Positions 14,018-19,374 of a stretch of DNA of 19,374 nt are shown in pieces (positions within the stretch are counted from its first letter, which is position 1; every line of letters starts with the position of its first letter). Location: positions 1 through 19,374 of the forward strand of contig CALEYY010000149.1 in the NCBI GenBank assembly GCA_937928295.1. The letters run 5' to 3'. The DNA is from an uncultured Moraxellaceae bacterium. GTDB lineage: Bacteria > Pseudomonadota > Gammaproteobacteria > Pseudomonadales > Moraxellaceae. The position numbers and the translations under genes are program-made. The notes under the pieces are model-generated. The model worked only from the letters and a program-made list of their open reading frames with translations. It made no database searches and was not told the DNA's origin.

Positions 14018-15996
14018 CGGTCAGGCCCGCTCGGTTTGGTGTCGAATACCGGCTTCAGCACGGTGGGGTCCGGGTGGTCGTGGATGAAATTGTCCGGGTA
14101 GTAGCCCACATGTTTGGCCCCCAGCTTGTACAGCAGCGCGATGGTGCTGGCCATCTCCGTGGATGGCACCGGCTGGTTGTTGCGCCAATTCGTGGCCTGC
14201 AGCTCGAACACCACACGATTCATCGCGCCAGGAACAGCTCTCACCTTGTCCACCAGCGCTTCATAGAAGGCAGTGGGATCAGCGGCCTGCTCCATGTAGG
14301 GCATGGCCATGATGGCAGTGAAGTCGTAACTCACCAGCGAGTTCTGCAAGGCCTGCGAGTACCAGGTTTCCGAGCGCGGATTGAGCACGACCTGCGCATA
14401 CATATTGCGCGCCGTCTTCAGTTCCGGTTGCTCCTGACGCACCACATTGGCCAGCTCTTTGGCGAAGTTGTCCAGCCAGTGAATCTTCAGGATGGTCCAG
14501 CGCCCGAGCAGGTCATCGTCATCGCGAATGGTCGCCAGCGAGGCCGGCAGCCCCCAGTGCTTGTACATGGCCAGCGCATCGGGGCTGGCGTCTTCGTAAT
14601 CGCTGAGCGTGACATCATCGTGAAAGAGCAGACCGGAGATCGGCACCGTGCGCGACAAGTCCTGATAGATATCGCGAATCACTTGCCGTGCACGCGGTGA
14701 AAATGGCGTGAGGCGGTGGTAGCCCATAGCAACATGGTCAGGATTATTGGTCTGCGTCACCACCACATCATTCGCTGCCGGATTATTCGCCGGCAGGTCA
14801 AACGCCAGCATCGGCATCCAGGCATAAACGCGCTTGGCCTTGGTGCGCGTGCTGATCTGCCAGACCACGCGATTGAACAGGTCGGCGCGCATCGGCAGAT
14901 GACGATTAGGGAAATACAGGGCATCGGCCGAGCCGTTGCCGTCGGGGTCGGCAAACGCCTGCACATACACGGTGTTCACGCCCATGAGCTGGATGCGATC
15001 GAGCAGATGGCCGAGATTGCGTTCCTGCTGTGCCGGATCGGGGTCATACACATTGTCGAGATCGACATGCATGATTTTGGCGGCGCGGTCGTTATCGCTC
15101 AGGTTGCGATGCCGAATGGATATTTCGCGCTCCAAGCCGGCCAGCGTCAGCGGCCCTTCCACCAGAATGCGACGCATACGATCCACCGGCACATCCGGCG
15201 TGTTCGGGCCGTCATCCAGCGACAAACCCACTGGCATACCGGCCTTGGCGGCCAGTGCCCGTGTGGTTGCGTTATAGCCGCCATAAGGCCAGACCATGAT
15301 GCGCGGAGCCTTGCCCAGCGCCTGCTTGAGCACGGCGTTGTTGTGCTTCAAATCGCTGAGCACACGCGCCTGATACGCCGGCTCAGTCTCGTAGCGCTGC
15401 GTGGCGGCATCGAACAAACGCGTGATCGCCGCTGGCTCTTTGTTCCCCTGTGGATTGCCCATCATGCCGCGATGCAAGGCATAGCTGTGACTGGCAACTT
15501 CAACCAGACCGCTCTCCTGCATCTCGCGAATTTCCGGCCAAGTCAGAAAGTCTGTGCGCGGGATAGTGCGACCATCGAAATCGACATGGTCTTTCTCTTC
15601 CAGCCAGCTGCCCACCACCGCCACCACGGCCGGGGCATCAAACAGCTTCAGCAGCGGAAACACATGCGTGTAAACCGAGCGATAGCCATCGTCGAAACTA
15701 AGCAGCACGGACTTTTCCGGCAAGGGTTTGGTGCCGGCACGATCCGCCAACACATCATCCATGCTGACAAAGTGATAACCGTTGTTCTTCAGCCAGTCGA
15801 GCTGGCGCACCAGCTGCGTCGGGGTCACGGCATAGTCCGCTGCCAGCGCCTGCGAGCGCTCGGAAATCTCGTGATAGCACAGGATGGTGACTTCGCTTTG
15901 CGCCGCCAATGTCATGGGCGACCACAGCAAAGACAGCAGCGCCGAGATCAGGACGAGGGGTATCCGGCGTAGTCGAGACAAGCCAAACGCAAACAT
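14014..15996 (-). CDS. pgaB: Poly-beta-1,6-N-acetyl-D-glucosamine N-deacetylase PgaB
   Basis: PgaB partly deacetylates poly-GlcNAc in the periplasm, which is needed for export. The 660 residues (672 in E. coli) show both domains. The CE4 deacetylase has LLSFDDGYRS (Asp102, Asp103), ASHSYALH (His170, His175) and MVWPYGGYN. The C-terminal glycoside-hydrolase-like domain begins near KIMHVDLDNVYDPD (308-320), with TVYVQAFADPDG and FHDDVTLSDYEDA (Asp460, Asp461, Asp466). The N-terminus has a basic-hydrophobic signal peptide ending near TLAAQS with no lipobox cysteine, whereas E. coli PgaB is a lipoprotein. GGTGA lies eight bases before the ATG. It is the first gene of pgaBCD; the expected upstream pgaA is absent. 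Confidence 0.94.
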   Translation of the reverse strand: MFAFGLSRLRRIPLVLISALLSLLWSPMTLAAQSEVTILCYHEISERSQALAADYAVTPTQLVRQLDWLKNNGYHFVSMDDVLADRAGTKPLPEKSVLLSFDDGYRSVYTHVFPLLKLFDAPAVVAVVGSWLEEKDHVDFDGRTIPRTDFLTWPEIREMQESGLVEVASHSYALHRGMMGNPQGNKEPAAITRLFDAATQRYETEPAYQARVLSDLKHNNAVLKQALGKAPRIMVWPYGGYNATTRALAAKAGMPVGLSLDDGPNTPDVPVDRMRRILVEGPLTLAGLEREISIRHRNLSDNDRAAKIMHVDLDNVYDPDPAQQERNLGHLLDRIQLMGVNTVYVQAFADPDGNGSADALYFPNRHLPMRADLFNRVVWQISTRTKAKRVYAWMPMLAFDLPANNPAANDVVVTQTNNPDHVAMGYHRLTPFSPRARQVIRDIYQDLSRTVPISGLLFHDDVTLSDYEDASPDALAMYKHWGLPASLATIRDDDDLLGRWTILKIHWLDNFAKELANVVRQEQPELKTARNMYAQVVLNPRSETWYSQALQNSLVSYDFTAIMAMPYMEQAADPTAFYEALVDKVRAVPGAMNRVVFELQATNWRNNQPVPSTEMASTIALLYKLGAKHVGYYPDNFIHDHPDPTVLKPVFDTKPSGPDR

Positions 15997-16033
15997 GCAA
16001 TTTCACCGAGCAGGGGAAGATTGTTCAAAAGAC

Positions 16034-16052
16034 GCGCATTCTAGTGATGCGC
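16034..16052. promoter_or_regulatory. Inverted repeat upstream of pgaB
   Basis: GCGCAT (16034-16039) and ATGCGC (16047-16052) are perfect inverted arms seven bases apart, about 40 bases before the pgaB start, in the 160-base gap to nfuA. The gap is AT-rich between 16060 and 16100. No convincing -35/-10 pair with normal spacing was found. The repeat could be an operator for the pga operon; no regulator is identified. Confidence 0.4.
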
Positions 16053-16108
16053 CATACAAATCAGTGTGACAAAACTGCCTTTATTACAAATATTTAATCT
16101 TGACGGCA

Positions 16109-16142
16109 CTCAGCCGCGTGAGCGTGAGCTGACGCGGCTGAG
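16109..16142 (-). terminator. Strong hairpin after nfuA
   Basis: CTCAGCCGCGT (16109-16119) and ACGCGGCTGAG (16132-16142) are perfect 11-base arms, and the loop can add an AGC/GCT stem across one mismatch. It begins 15 bases after the nfuA stop. In the nfuA direction no U-tract follows directly, so it is a strong structure but not a textbook intrinsic terminator; on the opposite strand only GGGTTTT follows. Confidence 0.6.
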
Positions 16143-16156
16143 GCGGGTTTTGCAGC

Positions 16157-16828
16157 TTATTTGAAGTAGGCGTTGTCTTTCTTGCTGTGGTCGGTGCTGT
16201 CGGTAACGCGCGCCAGCTCGGGAATCTGCGCCTTCAGCGTAGTTTCAACGCCCTGCTTCAGCGTCATGTCTACTGCCGAGCAGCCTTGGCAACCGCCGCC
16301 GAACTTGAGCACAGCCGTCCAGCCTTCCTCCGGGTCGTTGTAGCACTCCAGCAAGCTGACGCTGCCGTTATGCGCAGCCAGGCCGGGGTTCACTTCCGAA
16401 AACAGCACATGATTGATGCGCTCTTCGATCGGGCTGTCCGACGAGATGTTGGGAACCTTGGAGCGCGGTGCCTTGAAGGTAAGCTGACCGCCCATGCGAT
16501 CCTTATTGTAGTCAATCACGGCATCGACCAAGTAAGTCACCGAGCGGAAATCGACATACGCCGGGAAGCCTTCGTAATCAATGCGCACATCTTCCGACTT
16601 CTCTTCGCCGACCGTGCAATAGGCCATGCAGCATTCGGCGCGCGGCGTGCCGGGGTTTTCGACAAAGATGCGTACGCCAATGCCCGGACTGTTCTGCTTG
16701 CCCAGCAACTCGCGCAGATAAACTTGCGCGGACTCGGTAATCACCATGTTGCTGGTCACTTCCGTGGGAAGTGCGTCAACAGGAAGTACTTCGGTAGACA
16801 CGGCGTCGCTCATCACATCACTCATCAA
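16157..16828 (-). CDS. nfuA: Iron-sulfur cluster carrier NfuA
   Basis: NfuA carries [4Fe-4S] clusters to apo-enzymes and protects them under oxidative stress or iron limitation. The protein has 223 residues, longer than the 191 of E. coli. An N-terminal A-type-like domain (about 28-120) includes VRIFVENPGTPRAECCMAYC, VDAVIDYNKDRMGGQLTFKAP; the C-terminal Nfu domain has ERINHVLFSEVNPGLAAHNGSVSL and the cluster-binding GGGCQGCSAVDMTLKQGVE with Cys180 and Cys183. The first 27 residues are an extension; AAGGGGC before the ATG at 16828 supports the long start, but Met28 (16747) is possible. Length, AECCMAY and the TDH...YFK tail recall the Acinetobacter form. It is divergent from metH. Confidence 0.94.
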   Translation of the reverse strand: MMSDVMSDAVSTEVLPVDALPTEVTSNMVITESAQVYLRELLGKQNSPGIGVRIFVENPGTPRAECCMAYCTVGEEKSEDVRIDYEGFPAYVDFRSVTYLVDAVIDYNKDRMGGQLTFKAPRSKVPNISSDSPIEERINHVLFSEVNPGLAAHNGSVSLLECYNDPEEGWTAVLKFGGGCQGCSAVDMTLKQGVETTLKAQIPELARVTDSTDHSKKDNAYFK

Positions 16829-16929
16829 GAGCCCCTTTTAGTGACTGGTAGGCGGAATTCAATATGCAACTGATTATAGCAGGCTTGAGCCGCCAGCAAG
16901 ACAGGACTCATGCTGATGGCTCTGCTACA

Positions 16930-16953
16930 CTATCCATCCATTTTTTTGGATAG
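16930..16953 (+). promoter_or_regulatory. Hairpin at the metH start region
   Basis: CTATCC (16930-16935) and GGATAG (16948-16953) form a perfect 6-base stem with a 12-base, T-rich loop. It ends exactly at an in-frame ATG (16954) and 12 bases before the preferred metH ATG (16966). In RNA it would cover the only GGA-containing sequence that could act as ribosome binding site. The upstream gap of 137 bases to nfuA is too short for a cobalamin riboswitch, and no B12-box is seen. Confidence 0.35.
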
Positions 16954-16965
16954 ATGCCTTTTCTC

Positions 16966-19374
16966 ATGTCCAACACATCTGCACGCGACGCCCGAGTCCA
17001 GCAATTTCAGCAGGCGCTTCAAGAGCGCATCCTGATCATCGATGGTGCCATGGGCACCATGATTCAGCGTCACAAACTGGAAGAAGCCGACTATCGCGGT
17101 GAACGCTTTGCTGACTGGCCGCGCGATGTGAAGGGCAACAATGATCTGCTGGTGCTGAGCAACCCCGGCATCATCGCCGGCATTCACGATGCCTATTGCG
17201 CGGCCGGTGCCGACATTCTCGAAACCAACTCCTTCAACGGCACGCAGGTGTCCATGGCCGACTACGGCATGGAATCGCTGGTCACCGAGCTCAATCGCGA
17301 AGCCGCTGCCCTCGCCCGCCGTGTCGCGGATGAGTGGACGGCCCGCGAGCCGCACAAGCCGCGCTTCGTCGCCGGCGTGCTCGGCCCGACCTCGCGCACC
17401 TGCTCGATCTCGCCGGATGTGAACAACCCGGCCTTCCGCAATGTCAGCTTCGACGAGCTGGTGATGAACTATCGCGAGGCGACCTTTGCGCTGATCGATG
17501 GCGGCGCCGACATCATCCTGATCGAGACCGTGTTCGACACGCTCAACGCCAAGGCCTGCATCTTTGCCGTGCAAGGCGTGTTTGACGATCTCGGTTACAC
17601 GCTGCCGATCATGATTTCCGGCACCATCACCGACGCCTCCGGTCGCACGCTTTCGGGTCAGACGGCCGAGGCATTCTGGAACTCCGTGCGTCATGCCAAG
17701 CCAATTTCGATTGGCTTCAACTGTGCGTTGGGTGGCAAGGAATTGCGGCCCTATGTGCAGGAACTGGCGATCAAGGCCGACACCTTTGTCAGCGCACATC
17801 CGAACGCCGGCCTGCCCAACGCCTTCGGCGAGTACGACGAAACTGCTGATGAAACGGCGGCGATCATCGAAGAATTTGCTGCCAGCGGCTTTCTCAACAT
17901 CGTCGGTGGCTGCTGCGGCACCACGCCGGAGCACATCAAAGCCATCGCGGCAGCGGTCGCCAAGCATCCACGCCGCGAAGTGCCATCGTTCACACCGGCC
18001 TGCAAACTCTCCGGGCTGGAGCCATTCACGATTGACGAGAGCAGCCTCTTCGTCAATGTCGGTGAGCGCACCAATGTCACCGGCTCGAAGAAGTTCGCCC
18101 GCCTGATCCGCGAAGAGAACTATCAGGAAGCGCTGGCGATTGCCCGCGAGCAGGTCGAGGCCGGCGCGCAGATCATCGACATCAATATGGACGAAGGCAT
18201 GCTCGACTCCGAGCGCGCCATGGTCACCTTCCTCAACATGGTCGCCACCGAGCCGGATATCTGCCGCGTGCCCATCATGGTCGATTCGTCGAAGTGGGAG
18301 ATCATCGAGGCCGGCCTGAAATGCATCCAGGGCAAGTCGGTGGTGAACTCGATTTCGATGAAGGAAGGCATCCCCGAGTTCATCGCCCGCGCCAGGCTGT
18401 GCATGCGCTACGGCGCGGCAGTCATCGTCATGGCATTCGACGAGCAGGGTCAGGCCGACACCGAGGCGCGCAAGAACGAGATCTGCAAACGCTCCTACGA
18501 CATCCTGGTCAATGAAGTCGGCTTCCCGCCGGAAGACATCATCTTCGACCCGAATGTGTTCGCCGTAGCGACCGGCATCGAGGAACACAACAACTACGCC
18601 GTCGATTTCATCAACGCCTGCGCGTTCATCAAGCGCGAGCTGCCGTACGCGAAGATCTCCGGCGGCATCTCCAATGTGTCGTTCTCGTTCCGTGGCAACG
18701 AGCCGGTGCGCGAAGCCATCCACTCGGTCTTTCTGTACTACGCGATTCGCAACGGCCTCACGATGGGCATCGTCAACGCCGGCCAGCTCGCCATCTACGA
18801 AGACATTCCCGCCGAGCTGAAAGCGCGCGTGGAAGATGTGGTGCGCAACCTGCGCGATGACGGTACCGAGCGACTGCTGGAAATCGCTGAGCAATTCCGC
18901 GGCGACGGCAGCAAGGCCGTGGTCGAGGATGCCGCCTGGCGCAGTCTGCCGGTGGGCAAGCGCTTGGAACATGCGCTGGTGAAAGGCATCACCACCTTTA
19001 TTGTGGAAGATACGGAAGAGGCTCGCCTGTCAGTGGCACGCCCGATTCATGTCATCGAAGGCCCGCTCATGGATGGCATGAATGTGGTCGGCGACCTCTT
19101 CGGTGCAGGCAAGATGTTCCTGCCGCAGGTGGTGAAATCCGCTCGCGTGATGAAGCAGGCGGTGAACCATCTGATTCCGTTCATCGAAGAGGAAAAAAAT
19201 GGCGTGGTCGAGGCCAAGGGCAAGGTGCTCATGGCCACGGTCAAGGGCGATGTGCATGACATCGGCAAGAACATCGTGGGCGTGGTGCTCGGCTGCAACG
19301 GCTACGACATCGTCGATCTCGGCGTCATGGTGTCGTGCGAGAAAATTCTGCAAGTCGCGCGCGATGAGAAGGTC
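16966..19374 (+). CDS. metH: Cobalamin-dependent methionine synthase MetH, N-terminal ~803 codons
   Basis: MetH moves the methyl group of 5-methyltetrahydrofolate to homocysteine through cobalamin. The frame is open to the right edge, so about two thirds of the usual ~1227 residues are present. The homocysteine domain begins ERILIIDGAMGTMIQ and has zinc ligands Cys253 (GFNCALGG) and Cys316-317 (GGCCGTT). The folate domain follows, with NVGERTNVTGS, IDINMDEGMLD and IIFDPNVFAVATGIEEHNNYA. The cap domain contains EGPLMDGMNVVGDLFGAGKMFLPQVVKSARVMK. The cobalamin domain starts with GDVHDIGKNIVG; His764 is the axial cobalt ligand. The SAM-binding reactivation domain is outside. The ATG at 16966 matches the family N-terminus; an in-frame ATG at 16954 adds four residues. 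nfuA is divergent, 137 bases away. Confidence 0.97.
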   Translation, partial: MSNTSARDARVQQFQQALQERILIIDGAMGTMIQRHKLEEADYRGERFADWPRDVKGNNDLLVLSNPGIIAGIHDAYCAAGADILETNSFNGTQVSMADYGMESLVTELNREAAALARRVADEWTAREPHKPRFVAGVLGPTSRTCSISPDVNNPAFRNVSFDELVMNYREATFALIDGGADIILIETVFDTLNAKACIFAVQGVFDDLGYTLPIMISGTITDASGRTLSGQTAEAFWNSVRHAKPISIGFNCALGGKELRPYVQELAIKADTFVSAHPNAGLPNAFGEYDETADETAAIIEEFAASGFLNIVGGCCGTTPEHIKAIAAAVAKHPRREVPSFTPACKLSGLEPFTIDESSLFVNVGERTNVTGSKKFARLIREENYQEALAIAREQVEAGAQIIDINMDEGMLDSERAMVTFLNMVATEPDICRVPIMVDSSKWEIIEAGLKCIQGKSVVNSISMKEGIPEFIARARLCMRYGAAVIVMAFDEQGQADTEARKNEICKRSYDILVNEVGFPPEDIIFDPNVFAVATGIEEHNNYAVDFINACAFIKRELPYAKISGGISNVSFSFRGNEPVREAIHSVFLYYAIRNGLTMGIVNAGQLAIYEDIPAELKARVEDVVRNLRDDGTERLLEIAEQFRGDGSKAVVEDAAWRSLPVGKRLEHALVKGITTFIVEDTEEARLSVARPIHVIEGPLMDGMNVVGDLFGAGKMFLPQVVKSARVMKQAVNHLIPFIEEEKNGVVEAKGKVLMATVKGDVHDIGKNIVGVVLGCNGYDIVDLGVMVSCEKILQVARDEKV

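Noticed and set aside
12932..15972. Long plus-strand open frames opposite pgaC and pgaB (389 and 418 codons)
   Set aside because: Rich in His, Arg and Gln, as expected from antisense of GC-rich genes; pgaB and pgaC are strongly supported on the minus strand.
16829..16965. Cobalamin riboswitch before metH
   Set aside because: The gap is only 137 bases and shows no B12-box-like sequence or the required multi-stem layout.
16930..18972. 680-codon open frame on the minus strand opposite metH
   Set aside because: metH is unmistakable on the plus strand through this whole span; the antisense frame has no recognisable motif and arises from GC-rich codon bias.

Overview
The window is an ordinary, gene-dense stretch of a GC-rich gammaproteobacterial chromosome. 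It holds 17 protein genes, two of them cut by the window edges. I see no tRNA, rRNA, CRISPR array, insertion sequence, prophage or replication origin, and no gene-free stretch longer than about 160 bases. Two lines point to Pseudomonadales, probably a GC-rich member of Moraxellaceae. First, the order pabB-thrH-cysH-cysB-(DAHP synthase) and the nfuA/metH neighbourhood resemble Pseudomonas. Second, the NfuA sequence, with its N-terminal extension, AECCMAY motif and C-terminal tail, resembles the Acinetobacter type as I remember it. The placement is from memory, not from a search.

Layout. 1-3475: the end of an rluE-type 23S rRNA pseudouridine synthase; a minus-strand moaC-moaD-moaE operon for molybdopterin synthesis; then mnmA (tRNA 2-thiouridylase) overlapping hflD. 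3527-7515: purB (adenylosuccinate lyase), a roxA-type ribosomal oxygenase, and pabB (aminodeoxychorismate synthase) overlapping roxA by one base. The order rluE ... mnmA-hflD-purB ... roxA follows E. coli, except that nudJ and phoPQ are absent and moaCDE and pabB take part in the cluster. 7593-12184: thrH on the minus strand, divergent from cysH (an iron-sulfur APS reductase); cysB (LysR regulator) on the minus strand, divergent from a TSUP-family (TauE/SafE) permease; then a class I DAHP synthase. cysH, cysB and the permease look like a sulfur-assimilation neighbourhood.

12277-15996: a minus-strand pgaB-pgaC-pgaD operon for poly-beta-1,6-N-acetylglucosamine, a biofilm exopolysaccharide. The genes overlap tightly, and the usual first gene, the outer-membrane porin pgaA, is missing. 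16157-16828: nfuA, an iron-sulfur carrier, on the minus strand. 16966-19374: the first ~803 codons of metH (cobalamin-dependent methionine synthase), running off the right edge.

Nothing here looks like an undescribed multi-gene system. The best leads are the pga operon without pgaA, with a PgaB that lacks a lipobox; the moaCDE cassette without moaA; and several unexplained inverted or direct repeats between genes, above all a nested inverted repeat just upstream of the thrH ribosome binding site.
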